From contig JAOAPF010000400.1 in assembly GCA_025462755.1 (NCBI GenBank), forward strand, positions 1 through 45,137: a DNA stretch of 45,137 nucleotides, in the 5' to 3' direction. The position numbers were made by a program, and so were the translations under genes. The notes under the pieces were generated by a model that saw only the letters and a list, made by a program, of their open reading frames with translations, was not told where the DNA came from and searched no databases. Positions 7,935-16,759 of the stretch are shown piece by piece (position 1 is the stretch's first letter; every line of letters starts with the position of its first letter). This stretch comes from Edaphobacter sp. (GTDB lineage Bacteria; Acidobacteriota; Terriglobia; Terriglobales; Acidobacteriaceae).

Positions 7935-9055
7935 CACTTCTCCGCCGCCAGTAGCTTTTTCTTCCGTTCCACGCCCCACCGATACCCGGTCAGCGAGCCA
8001 TCCTTCCCCAACACGCGATGACACGGCACCACCACCGCCACCGGATTCGCCCCGCAGGCCCCCGCTACCGCCCGCGAAGCCGTCGGCGCTCCAAGCTGCA
8101 GCGCCAGCTCCGAATAGCTCCGAGTCTCTCCACGCGGAATCGCCTGCAGCGCCTTCCACACCCGTTGTTGAAACGCCGTAGCCCTTACATCCAGCGGAAA
8201 TGTAGCCGCCAGCGGGTGCTCCCCCAGCTGACTCGCCACAAACGCCACCGCATCCGCCAGCCATCCCGTATTTCCCTTAGCCGCGACAAGCTGCGCCTTC
8301 GAAAACTTCTCCCGCAGTCCAGCCACCAACTCCTTATCGTCGCGCCCAAACGCAATCGAGCAGATCCCCACATCCGTCGTTGCCACCAGCATCCGTCCCA
8401 GCGGACTAGCCGCAGTCGTATAGCGAATCAGCAGCCCCGCTCCACCCTCTCGCATCACACGCGGCGTCATCCCCAACGCCGCCGAGCTATTCTCATACAG
8501 CCTGCTGCTCGACCCAAACCCAGCCTCATAGATCGCATCGGTAATCGGAGCCTTCCCTGTCTTCGGCTCCCGCACCTTGTTCTTAAATTTCTCCAGCCGA
8601 GCCTCCTTCGCATACTGCCCCGGGCTCACCCCCAGCACCCGCTTGAATCCGCGCAGAATTGTCAACCGCCCGACACCGGTCGCCTTTGCCACATCGGCCA
8701 GCCGCGTCCGCCCTTCAGAATCCGCATGGTCCCGCAGATACTCCGTCACCGCAGCAATCGCCCCAGCCTGAGGATCAGCCCTCGCTTCCGTCCGCTCCGG
8801 CTCGCACCTCTTGCAAGCCCGATATCCAGCGGCCTCAGCCTGCGCCGGGGAAGGGAAGAAGCTCACCTGCTTCCGCGTAGGCCGCCGGCTCGCACAACTC
8901 GGTTTACAGTAAATCTTCGTCGACTTCACCGCATACACAAACTGACCATCCGCCCGAGCATCCCGCTCCAGCACCTGCTGCCACTGCTTCCCGGGAAAAT
9001 AGCTTGGGACCACTATCGCACCGTCACTTGTCTTCACTGCGCTAGTCATTATCAT
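7931..9055 (-). CDS. ada: Bifunctional Ada: methylphosphotriester and O6-methylguanine repair protein
   Basis: Ada repairs alkylated DNA by irreversible methyl transfer to its own cysteines and, once methylated, activates the adaptive response. Domains in order: N-terminal zinc/methylphosphotriester domain with IYCKPSC and CKRC; an AraC-type helix-turn-helix region (LADVAKATGVGRLTILRGFKR); and a C-terminal methyltransferase with FQQRVWKALQAIP, the active-site VVPCHRV and the GYRWG motif. The 374-residue length fits the family. The start at 9055 follows GGGAGGATA at an 8-base spacing; an upstream ATG at 9109 lacks this. Its stop overlaps that of the small convergent gene. Confidence 0.94.
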   Translation of the reverse strand: MIMTSAVKTSDGAIVVPSYFPGKQWQQVLERDARADGQFVYAVKSTKIYCKPSCASRRPTRKQVSFFPSPAQAEAAGYRACKRCEPERTEARADPQAGAIAAVTEYLRDHADSEGRTRLADVAKATGVGRLTILRGFKRVLGVSPGQYAKEARLEKFKNKVREPKTGKAPITDAIYEAGFGSSSRLYENSSAALGMTPRVMREGGAGLLIRYTTAASPLGRMLVATTDVGICSIAFGRDDKELVAGLREKFSKAQLVAAKGNTGWLADAVAFVASQLGEHPLAATFPLDVRATAFQQRVWKALQAIPRGETRSYSELALQLGAPTASRAVAGACGANPVAVVVPCHRVLGKDGSLTGYRWGVERKKKLLAAEKC

Positions 9056-9144
9056 TCCAGTATCCTCCCACGCCACCCGCTTGGGCCACACTCCGTTTCG
9101 TTCCTCCAAACTCGCGAAACATCTTTGGGGTAAACTGCTCGACC

Positions 9145-9648
9145 ATGCAACGAACCCACCTCCAACTGATTCTCAGCGCAACACTCTTCGCGACCGCTGC
9201 GACCGCTCAGAACTCCACCACTCCACCACCCTCGCAACACCCCATCCTCACCGTCACCGGCAAAGGCGTCCAGATCTACACCTGTCAGCAATCCACCGCA
9301 GGACCACAATGGGTCCTTAAAGCACCTGAAGCTACCCTCATCGACGCATCCGGCAACCCCGTAGGCACCCACGGCGCGGGTCCCGTCTGGAAGTCGAACG
9401 ACGGCAGCGCCGTCAAAGGCGAGCTCCTACAAAAAAGCCCATCCCCCGAGCCCACCTCGATCCCCTGGCTTCTCCTCAAATCTGTCAATCCTTCAGGCTC
9501 CGGCGTCATGACCCGTGTCGAATTCATCCGGCGCTCCGACACCCATGGCGGCGTAAGTCCCACAACTGGTTGCGACGCCCACGATCTCAACGCCCTCTCG
9601 CGCGTCCCCTACACCGCAACCTACACCTTCTACTCTGCCACACCCTGA
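9145..9648 (+). CDS. Exported DUF3455 protein
   Basis: A 167-residue protein with an N-terminal signal peptide (LQLILSATLFATAATAQ) and then the DUF3455 pattern along its whole length: GVQIYTCQ, WVLKAPEATLID, GNPVGTHGAGPVWKSNDGS, IPWLLLK, VEFIRRSDTHGG and VPYTATYTFY. The family is widespread in Acidobacteriota, Proteobacteria and fungi; its function is unknown and it is thought to act outside the cytoplasm. Two cysteines (ThrCys in QIYTC and GCDAHD) could form a disulfide. It overlaps the convergent transglutaminase gene by 19 bases. Confidence 0.82.
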   Translation: MQRTHLQLILSATLFATAATAQNSTTPPPSQHPILTVTGKGVQIYTCQQSTAGPQWVLKAPEATLIDASGNPVGTHGAGPVWKSNDGSAVKGELLQKSPSPEPTSIPWLLLKSVNPSGSGVMTRVEFIRRSDTHGGVSPTTGCDAHDLNALSRVPYTATYTFYSATP

Positions 9649-10559
9649 ATCGCACCAGCCGAGCCTCTGTTCGCCGAAGTCACAACCGCCTGTTGCGCCA
9701 CCGAGCCCGGCAGACTCGGCACCGTCGTCCCATCCTCCCGCACCTCATAGCTGTCCACATAGAAGTTCGTCAGAGTCGCACTCCCGAACGAGGTGGTAAT
9801 CGCGACATCCGCAGCATCCCGTCCCGTGGCCATTAACACGCGCCCCATCCTCGGTTCATTATGCCGCGCATCCATCGTCATCCAGCGCCCGTCGAGAAAC
9901 ACCTCGTACCAGGCGCTGAAATCCCCCAGCCCGCTATAGGGCCAACGAATATCCCCCAGATATCCCGTCACATACCGCGCCGGAATATTCTGGCACCGCG
10001 ACAGAGTAATCGCGAGATGCTGATAATCCCGGCACACCCCAACTCGCTCCGTAAAGACATCCATCGCCGTCTTGGTAGGCCGAGCCGCCTGGTAGTTGAA
10101 CGCCACCTTCCCATGGACCCAGTCGCGAATCGCCGAAGCCCTGATCCACCCCGGCGTCATCCAGCCAAACAGGTCCTGTGCGATCGGTACAAACCTATCC
10201 ACCTCGCAGTACCGGCTGGGCAGCAAAAACTGCAGCACCTCCGACGGCAGATTCTCCACCTGAGCCTGCTGCGCGTACGCATTGATCGGATCAGCCAACT
10301 CGTCCCTCTCAACGACACTGGTCCCGCTCAGTCGTATCGCGCCAGCCGGCGTAGTAAACCGCGTGCAGCGGTTTCCAAATACATCGTGATACTCCGACGT
10401 CGCAACGTCGGTCTTGGTATCACGATCAATATGCTCCACCTTCAACTCATTGCCCGATCGCACCGCCGGCTCGAGCGACGGATGCAGATGCAGCATCGCC
10501 ACCATCGGTGTGGGCATAGCAAGATGAAATTGAATATCGTATTCAGACTTAATAAGCAT
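9630..10559 (-). CDS. Transglutaminase-like cysteine protein
   Basis: A 309-residue cytoplasmic protein of the bacterial transglutaminase-like family. It has an N-terminal beta region and then the papain-like core: VGVCRDYQH with the nucleophile Cys near residue 176, IPARYVTGYLG, DFSAWYEVFLDGRW and DARHNEPRMGR. The C-terminal GRDAADVAITTSFG is typical. The position usually holding the catalytic His before AW(F/Y)E is Ser here (near residue 215), while DARHN keeps Asp and His. Whether this is a subfamily feature or loss of activity cannot be settled by eye. The frame opens with TTG, but the ATG at 10559 after AAGGG was preferred. Confidence 0.85.
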   Translation of the reverse strand: MLIKSEYDIQFHLAMPTPMVAMLHLHPSLEPAVRSGNELKVEHIDRDTKTDVATSEYHDVFGNRCTRFTTPAGAIRLSGTSVVERDELADPINAYAQQAQVENLPSEVLQFLLPSRYCEVDRFVPIAQDLFGWMTPGWIRASAIRDWVHGKVAFNYQAARPTKTAMDVFTERVGVCRDYQHLAITLSRCQNIPARYVTGYLGDIRWPYSGLGDFSAWYEVFLDGRWMTMDARHNEPRMGRVLMATGRDAADVAITTSFGSATLTNFYVDSYEVREDGTTVPSLPGSVAQQAVVTSANRGSAGAIQGVAE

Positions 10560-10654
10560 CAAAAAACCCTTTCCCTACAGGGGTTGGTGTTACTTGAGAT
10601 GCAATTAAGGCGATTGCCAGCAGTCTACCTTGATCTTCCTAAATTCCCACCAAC

Positions 10655-10681
10655 AAAAAGTAAGACGGGCCCGAAGGCCCG
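10655..10681 (-). terminator. metK terminator
   Basis: On the minus strand CGGGCC-UUCG-GGCCCG forms a perfect 6-bp stem with a stable UUCG tetraloop, then TCTTACTTTTTG. It lies 29 bases after the metK stop. Confidence 0.78.
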
Positions 10682-10709
10682 CCCATCTTTCAACTGATAC
10701 CGCGGAGAA

Positions 10710-11882
10710 CTATTTGGCCACAGCCTGTCTGACCCCAGCCTGCTCCGCCAGCGCTGCAGCCTTGTCCGTCTTCTCCCACGTAAAGGTATCGCCCTTACGT
10801 CCGAAGTGGCCATACGCCGCCGTCGCCTTGAAGATCGGCTTGCGCAGGTCAAGCCCCTCGATAATGCCCTTCGGCGTCAGCGAGAAGTTCTTCCGCACCA
10901 GCTCCTCCAGCGCGGTCTCATCGACCTTGCCCGTGCCAAACGTATCCACCAGCACGCTCACCGGCTCGGCCACGCCAATCGCGTAGGCAAGCTGCACTTC
11001 GCAACGGTCAGCCAATCCAGCGGCAACAATATTCTTCGCCACATACCGCGCCATATAAGCCGCCGAGCGGTCGACCTTGGTCGCGTCCTTACCGCTGAAG
11101 GCCCCGCCGCCATGCCGTCCCATGCCGCCATACGTGTCAACGATAATCTTTCGACCCGTCAACCCCGTATCGCCCATAGGCCCTCCGACCACAAACCGGC
11201 CCGTCGGATTGATGTGATACTTCGTATCTTCATCCAGCAGCTTCGCCGGAATCACCGCCTGAATCACGTTCTTCAAAATGTCCGCACGCAGCTCTTCATT
11301 CCCGACCGTCTCGGCATGCTGCGTCGAGATCACCACCGCATCCACCCGCACCGGCTTATGGTTCGAGTCATACTCCACCGTCACCTGGCTCTTGCCATCC
11401 GGCCGCAGATACGACATCAGCCCATTCTTGCGAACCTCGCTCAGCTTCTGCGCCAGCTTGTGCGCCAGCGAGATCGGCGTCGGCATCAGCTCAGGCGTCT
11501 CGTTCGTCGCATACCCGAACATCATGCCTTGGTCGCCAGCGCCGCCAGTATCCACGCCCATCGCAATATCGCCCGATTGCTTATTGATCGTCGAGATCAC
11601 CGCGCAGGTATTCGAGTCGAACCCATACAGCGCATTGTCATACCCGATCGCCGCGACCGTTCCGCGCACCAGGCTCTGGAAGTCCACATAGGCCTTCGTT
11701 GTAATTTCCCCGGCGATCACCACGAGTCCGGTGCAGGTCAGCGTCTCGCACGCCACACGGCTGTAGGGGTCCTGCGCCAGGCAGGCATCGAGAATCGCAT
11801 CGGAAATCTGATCGGCGATCTTATCAGGATGCCCTTCAGTCACAGACTCACTGGTAAATAGAAAACGGTCGCGTTTAGCCAA
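10710..11882 (-). CDS. metK: S-adenosylmethionine synthetase
   Basis: MetK makes SAM from methionine and ATP. The 390-residue protein carries the conserved segments [18 protein letters not shown] at the start, the ATP-binding [12 protein letters not shown], and [19 protein letters not shown] with the P-loop-like lysines. The longest frame begins at 11915, but TTG at 11882 is preceded by GGAGGAG at a 5-base spacing and gives the usual N-terminus [12 protein letters not shown], so the gene very probably starts with TTG. It has its own promoter and terminator. With ahcY it serves the methyl cycle. The short 5' leader has a hairpin but no known SAM riboswitch pattern. Confidence 0.96.
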   Translation of the reverse strand: MAKRDRFLFTSESVTEGHPDKIADQISDAILDACLAQDPYSRVACETLTCTGLVVIAGEITTKAYVDFQSLVRGTVAAIGYDNALYGFDSNTCAVISTINKQSGDIAMGVDTGGAGDQGMMFGYATNETPELMPTPISLAHKLAQKLSEVRKNGLMSYLRPDGKSQVTVEYDSNHKPVRVDAVVISTQHAETVGNEELRADILKNVIQAVIPAKLLDEDTKYHINPTGRFVVGGPMGDTGLTGRKIIVDTYGGMGRHGGGAFSGKDATKVDRSAAYMARYVAKNIVAAGLADRCEVQLAYAIGVAEPVSVLVDTFGTGKVDETALEELVRKNFSLTPKGIIEGLDLRKPIFKATAAYGHFGRKGDTFTWEKTDKAAALAEQAGVRQAVAK

Positions 11883-11903
11883 AATATCTCCTCCACAGAG
11901 TAC

Positions 11904-11972
11904 CTGCCCCAGCACTTAGCCCGGGCAGCATCCAACCCTTTCATTTTACCTATGCATTTACCACCCCGGCAA
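11904..11972 (-). promoter_or_regulatory. metK promoter and leader hairpin
   Basis: On the minus strand TTGCCG (11972-11967), an 18-base spacer and TAAAAT (11948-11943) form a plausible promoter. The predicted leader of about 55 bases holds CTGCCC (11928-11923) pairing with GGGCAG (11909-11904), a few bases before the GGAGGAG ribosome site. Confidence 0.42.
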
Positions 11973-12136
11973 AGCGGCTCAGCCGTTCATCTCCCTCGCG
12001 CCCTCAACGGCGAGAATTCGCATTGAACGGCACACCAAAGCGGCCACCGAAAAGCCTCTCCGGTTACCTGCCCTTGTGGAGGAAATTAGATCAGCGACCA
12101 AAAATCCAGTCGCTCTACAGCCGCCTGATGAAATCC

Positions 12137-12556
12137 CTACGGAACCAGCCGTCCATGCAGCGCAAATTTCCATACGCTCCAACCCAGCGCCATCAGCGAC
12201 CCCAGCATCATCGCCACGCCCATCCATCGCATGCCGGTCGAGGACTCGGAACCGCCTCTGTTTCTCCGTACATTTTCGGCGAACTCAGTCCAGTCCTTGG
12301 CGTCGATACTCAGGGTGCCACTCTCTCGCAGGCTGGCCTCAAATCGCTCGATCCAGGGAACCTCGTCCAACCCCAGCGCCGCCACATAACTGCGAACAAT
12401 ACCCTTGCGGAACACCCCACCCGGCAGAGCGTCGTACTCTCCCGCCTCCAGGGCAAGCAAATGACGCGACGCGACTTTTGTCTGATTGCAGATCGTTTCA
12501 ATCGAGACCTGACGCCGCTCCCGCTCCCATCGCAACTCGTCGCAGAATCGTTCCAT
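12137..12556 (-). CDS. Short RodZ-like helix-turn-helix membrane protein
   Basis: About 139 residues: an N-terminal HTH_25-type domain (LRWERERRQVSIETICNQTK, then LLALEAGEYDALPGGVFRKG and VRSYVAALGLD), a charged linker, and one membrane segment near the C-terminus (MGVAMMLGSLMALGWSVW). This is the cytoplasmic and transmembrane layout of RodZ, the MreB-anchoring cell-shape protein, but the long periplasmic DUF4115 domain is missing: only about 9 residues follow the membrane segment. It may be a reduced RodZ or a paralogue. ATG at 12556 begins the domain; in-frame ATGs further upstream up to 12646 cannot be excluded. metK follows downstream after 250 bases. Confidence 0.75.
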   Translation of the reverse strand: MERFCDELRWERERRQVSIETICNQTKVASRHLLALEAGEYDALPGGVFRKGIVRSYVAALGLDEVPWIERFEASLRESGTLSIDAKDWTEFAENVRRNRGGSESSTGMRWMGVAMMLGSLMALGWSVWKFALHGRLVP

Positions 12557-12752
12557 GCCGTTTCCGTTAACCCATACCGCCGCAGGCAAATCGTTCAGGC
12601 CGCGCCAGTTCATCGAAGAATAGACTGGAGTATTTGCCGAAGTCAAAGCCCCATTCGTGTTATATGCCTACCACTTACCAGATCGGAACCAGACTAGTTA
12701 GGAACAGGCCTCCACATTTCGCCAAGCTATAATCACCAAAGGAGCCCGGTTC

Positions 12753-13922
12753 ATGCCTGCAGAGACCACCCGCAAGGGTGGAGCAACGGTGCATCGCATC
12801 CCAAGTCTCGATGGTCTGCGGGCGCTCTCCATCTTTCTCGTTCTCGCTCTCCACAGTCTCCAGCGCCTTGAAGTTACAACCCCCGTCCCCTTCCTTTGGG
12901 TGGGCATCTTCAATGGCGCCACCGGCGTCTTCATCTTCTTCGTCATCAGCGGCTATCTCATCACCAGCCTTCTGCTTCGCGAACATGAAAAGCGCGGCTC
13001 CGTCAGCTTGCGCGGCTTTTACTTCCGCCGGGCCATGCGCATTCTGCCGCCTCTCTACGTCTACGTCGGGTTTCTTCTGCTCCTGGGCTGGGCAGGCAAG
13101 CTGCCTATCTTCAAACTCGACATCATCAGCGCGCTCTTCTTTTTTCATGATTACGCGCCCAGCTTCATGTGGCCCTTGGAGCACTTCTGGTCTCTCAGCA
13201 TCGAGGAGCAGTTCTATTTCATCTGGCCTCTCCTCCTTCTGTATTGCCTTCGCCGGCCAGGACCCGAAGGCAGGTCGAAGGCCAGCAAAATAGCCATCGC
13301 AATCATCCTCATCGCGCCCATCATTCGAGTCGTCAGCTTCACCCTTGCGCGCAACACGGTTCTGCACAACAGCTATGGTTTTCACGCGCACGCCGATTCG
13401 CTCATGTTCGGCTGCCTTCTCGCCCTCGTGCAGGGCACCCCCGTCTTCGAGCGTATTTACAACTTCGTAACCAGGATCTGGTGGATTCCCCCCGCTGTAA
13501 TCCTCATATCCGACTGCCTGAGCGCTCGTTTTCAGAATTATTGGGACTTCCCCATCGGCATGACCATCTGCGGGGCCGCAATCGCCTTTTTTCTTCTATG
13601 GTGCGTCCGAAACCCGACCTCTGCCGTAGGCCGCTTCCTCAACTCTCGCCCAATAGCGCATATAGGTGTGCTCTCTTACAGCATCTATATATGGCAGACG
13701 CTGTTCCTCAACCGTGCCGACGTAACTCTCTTTAGCCCGTCCCTGAAGCTCCTCTATACCTTTCCTTTCAGTTGGCTCGTAATTCTTGTCGTAGCGCAGC
13801 TCTCATACCTCTTCATTGAGCGACCTTCACTGCGTCTCAGAAATTACCTGATTAAGAGTTTTGGCCTGTATGCTCAAAATCGCCGCGTTCGCCAGGCGTC
13901 CGTGTCGAACTCGAACATCTGA
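12753..13922 (+). CDS. Acyltransferase 3 family membrane protein
   Basis: A 389-residue polytopic protein of the acyltransferase-3 family, which transfers acyl groups (often acetyl) to sugars of exopolysaccharides, O-antigens or peptidoglycan in the inner membrane. Visible landmarks are IPSLDGLRALSIFLVLALH at the N-terminus (the conserved His follows the first membrane segment), VISGYLITSLLL, RRAMRILPPLYVY and HFWSLSIEEQFYFIWPLLL, with about 10 membrane segments. AAAGGAG precedes the ATG by 9 bases, and a TATAAT box (12728-12733) lies just upstream. It starts a plus-strand envelope gene stretch. The acceptor is unknown. Confidence 0.9.
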   Translation: MPAETTRKGGATVHRIPSLDGLRALSIFLVLALHSLQRLEVTTPVPFLWVGIFNGATGVFIFFVISGYLITSLLLREHEKRGSVSLRGFYFRRAMRILPPLYVYVGFLLLLGWAGKLPIFKLDIISALFFFHDYAPSFMWPLEHFWSLSIEEQFYFIWPLLLLYCLRRPGPEGRSKASKIAIAIILIAPIIRVVSFTLARNTVLHNSYGFHAHADSLMFGCLLALVQGTPVFERIYNFVTRIWWIPPAVILISDCLSARFQNYWDFPIGMTICGAAIAFFLLWCVRNPTSAVGRFLNSRPIAHIGVLSYSIYIWQTLFLNRADVTLFSPSLKLLYTFPFSWLVILVVAQLSYLFIERPSLRLRNYLIKSFGLYAQNRRVRQASVSNSNI

Positions 13923-14080
13923 GCCACGCCGGCTGTCCGCTATACTTGCTGGAGAATTGCTGCATCACGATCCGGCCCGCTCCGAAGAAAATGAGACGGG
14001 AAAAACGCAGACTGCTCGGTGATGCAACCGATGGAATCTGGTCAGCACCTCAATAGTTCCATCTGTACCAAAGAGAACGA

Positions 14081-15586
14081 ATGCGCCTTCCTTTTCCGGA
14101 TCACGTTTCGCTGCTGGCAGTCTGTTATTTCGCAGGCATCCTCTGTGTAATCCAGCTGCTTCAAGGGACGAACCCCACCTTCGCCCTCTTGGCCGCCGCG
14201 TATATCGTTGTTGCCGCAATGGCCTTTAATGCCGGAGGCGGCTTCACGCGAACCCAGGGAGCCTTCGTCTTCTTCAACTCCGTCCTTGGGCTCATTGTCG
14301 GCCTCTGCATGAAGGCTTACCTCGGTGAGCGCGCAGATTCCAATCTGCAGAATCCGATGCTGACAATCAGTGTCTATTTCGGCGGGATGTGCATGATGTT
14401 GGTTGCCGTCTATTTCAGCAGAAGACTGTCCGCAAAACATGCCCTGCTGGGGAAGATGGTGACGGACGCCAACATGCAGACCGCCACCGTCGGATGTATG
14501 GTTGCCGGCCTTCTGATCTTTTTCGCGAATGTCTTTGTACCTGGAGGAAACGGCACAGTCCTAAGCGCTCTCAATCAGCTGAACCGGTTCTTCCCCCTGG
14601 CGATAATGCTCGGTGTTCTCAATGCCAACCGCCGCAGCGGAGGAACTCGCAGCGTCAGTTTCCCCGTGTTGTTATCTTTCATGTTCATGTTCGGTAACGG
14701 AGTCCTCACCTTTTCCAAAGAGGCAATGATCTCCCCGTTCGTCTGCTGGTTGATCGCCGCATCTTCTCAACGCTACAGAATCTCCCGTTTCCAGATAGGC
14801 GCTATTGGTGTCGTTGCCTTCATCATTTTCTATTATCTGGTCCCCTACTCTCAATATGGCAGATCCTACAAGGGAGATGAAGCCTTCAATATCGATGCCT
14901 CGATCTCTCTGTTGTCAAACCTGGATTACGTTCGTGAGCAGTATTATGCAGGCTCAACCGATGCGTTAGAGGATCGCGTTCAGGGCTACTTTAACACGCC
15001 GCAAGGCTTCTTTGACCGGCTTGAAATGGTCTCTATCGACGACGCGTTGATCACTCACACGGAGCAATTTGGCGCCTACGGCATCACCCCAGTCATTCAG
15101 AGCTTCCAGAATCTCGTTCCCCATTTCATCTGGCCGGATAAACCACCTCTAATGACCGGAAACACTTATGCACACGAGGTTGGTCTGCTTGCCGAGGAGG
15201 ACACCAGTACCGGAGTCTCGTTCTCCTCGACCGCAGTCGCCTATCACCTTATGGGGTGGCGCGGCATCTGTTTGCTCGCCCCTGCGATATGGCTTCTCCT
15301 GTTCACCATCTTCGACACGCTCTGCGGAGACGTCCGCAGGGCCCCCTGGGGACTCCTGGTCACAGTGCTCTTCGCCCACGCGGCTCCCGAAGGCGATCTC
15401 AACGCCATGGTTTATATGTGTGTCTATGTCGGAATCGCCATCATCTTCGCGGCCGTCATGGGCGCCTATGTCATGCCCGTCCTTGGAACCTTCTTCATCG
15501 GCCCAGAAGGCATCTCTATACGCCGTGGCGCGCCGATTCGCTCCATTCCCAACCGCCTGCTCCCTCCCGTGTCCTCGCAAAGCTGA
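14081..15586 (+). CDS. O-antigen/exopolysaccharide polymerase-like membrane protein
   Basis: A 501-residue polytopic protein with roughly 11-12 hydrophobic segments and one long hydrophilic stretch between about residues 255 and 365 (from GRSYKGDEAFN to AHEVGLLAEEDTST), a layout typical of Wzy or oligosaccharide repeat-unit polymerases. Sequence alone gives no catalytic motif, so the function rests on topology and the adjacent acyltransferase and glycosyltransferases. Base and codon use is less C-ending than in the following permease gene, which hints at separate ancestry. The start was taken at the first ATG; AGAGAACGA is a weak ribosome site. Confidence 0.6.
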   Translation: MRLPFPDHVSLLAVCYFAGILCVIQLLQGTNPTFALLAAAYIVVAAMAFNAGGGFTRTQGAFVFFNSVLGLIVGLCMKAYLGERADSNLQNPMLTISVYFGGMCMMLVAVYFSRRLSAKHALLGKMVTDANMQTATVGCMVAGLLIFFANVFVPGGNGTVLSALNQLNRFFPLAIMLGVLNANRRSGGTRSVSFPVLLSFMFMFGNGVLTFSKEAMISPFVCWLIAASSQRYRISRFQIGAIGVVAFIIFYYLVPYSQYGRSYKGDEAFNIDASISLLSNLDYVREQYYAGSTDALEDRVQGYFNTPQGFFDRLEMVSIDDALITHTEQFGAYGITPVIQSFQNLVPHFIWPDKPPLMTGNTYAHEVGLLAEEDTSTGVSFSSTAVAYHLMGWRGICLLAPAIWLLLFTIFDTLCGDVRRAPWGLLVTVLFAHAAPEGDLNAMVYMCVYVGIAIIFAAVMGAYVMPVLGTFFIGPEGISIRRGAPIRSIPNRLLPPVSSQS

Positions 15587-15667
15587 GATCCCGCCTCAAT
15601 TTCGTGAGCCTGCAACCGCGTCCCCTGACGCGGAATTTCCTTCCCGTTCCCATACACTGATAGAAGC

Positions 15668-16759
15668 ATGAACAAATTAGTTGTCGGCAATCTCGTCCAT
15701 CGTCCTCTCCGTTCCCTCATCAGCTGCCTCGCCATCGCCATCGAAGTCATCATGATCCTCTCCATCACTGCCATCCTGATGGGCAAGCTCAACGGCTTCA
15801 AAGACCGCACCAACGGCATCGGTATGGACATGTTCGTCCGCCCCAGCACCACCAATAACTTCATCGGCATGAGCCCCGCCGGCGCCTCCATCAAGGTCGC
15901 GGACATCCTCGCCCAGATCCCCCACACCAAAGTCGTCGCCCCGGTCAATATCCAGATCACCAGCTCCCTCGATAACATCTACGGCATCGACTTCAAAACC
16001 TACGACGGTCTCCTGCCCTTCGTCTTCCTCGCCGGAGGCCCCTTCCAGGGACCCAACGACGTCATCGTCGACGACTACATAGGCGCCGGCAAAAAAGTCG
16101 GCGACACCATCGAAATCCTCAAGCACCCCTTCCGCATCTCGGGCATCGTCGAGCACGGCAAAGGCGGCCGCAAGTTCATCCCCATCGACACCATGGGCAG
16201 CATCACCGGAACCGAAGGCAAAGCCACCGCCTTCTACCTCAAAACCGAGCACCCGCCCCAATACGAGGAAGACGTCCGCAAAGCTATCCTCGCCACCCCC
16301 GGAATGTCCCAGTACAACGTGATCACCACCGACGAGTACCTCTCCTCCATGACACCCAACGCGCTCCCCGGCTTCAACATCGGCCTTCGCGTCGTCATCG
16401 GGATCGCCGTCGTCATCGGCTTCCTCGTCATCTTTCAATCCATGTACACCGCCGTCATGGAGCGCACCCGCGAGATCGGCATCCTCAAATCCATGGGAGC
16501 GTCCCGCGCCTATATCGTCGGCATTGTCCTGCGTGAAACCAGCGTGCTCGCCCTTGTCGGCATCATCCTCGGCATAGCCGCCAGCTTCGCGCTCAGCGCC
16601 GCCCTTGAAGCCCGTTTCCCCACCCTCGACTTCGTCATCAACATTCCCTACGTCTGGAAAGCCGTCGTGATCGCCTTCATCGGAGCTATCCTCGGAGCTC
16701 TCTACCCGGCCCTCAAGGCCGCCAGCAAAGATCCCATCGACGCCCTCGCCTACGAATAA
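15668..16759 (+). CDS. ABC transporter permease, MacB/FtsX type
   Basis: A 363-residue permease with the MacB layout: a first membrane helix (about residues 13-38), a periplasmic core domain (40-230) and a C-terminal FtsX domain with three helices (about 236-260, 285-310, 330-350). The coupling segment MERTREIGILKSMGASRAYI is conserved. Such proteins work as mechanotransmitters or lipoprotein/lipid exporters together with a LolD/MacB-type ATPase. No ATPase gene is adjacent; the nearest candidate in the window is at 43,240. The last 10 bases overlap the convergent gene. Confidence 0.86.
   Translation: MNKLVVGNLVHRPLRSLISCLAIAIEVIMILSITAILMGKLNGFKDRTNGIGMDMFVRPSTTNNFIGMSPAGASIKVADILAQIPHTKVVAPVNIQITSSLDNIYGIDFKTYDGLLPFVFLAGGPFQGPNDVIVDDYIGAGKKVGDTIEILKHPFRISGIVEHGKGGRKFIPIDTMGSITGTEGKATAFYLKTEHPPQYEEDVRKAILATPGMSQYNVITTDEYLSSMTPNALPGFNIGLRVVIGIAVVIGFLVIFQSMYTAVMERTREIGILKSMGASRAYIVGIVLRETSVLALVGIILGIAASFALSAALEARFPTLDFVINIPYVWKAVVIAFIGAILGALYPALKAASKDPIDALAYE

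Noticed and set aside
11890..11975. SAM-I or SAM-II riboswitch before metK
   Set aside because: There is no S-box core. The GGTAAATG/AAAGGG similarity to SAM-II lacks its pairing partners. Kept only as a low-interest leader note.
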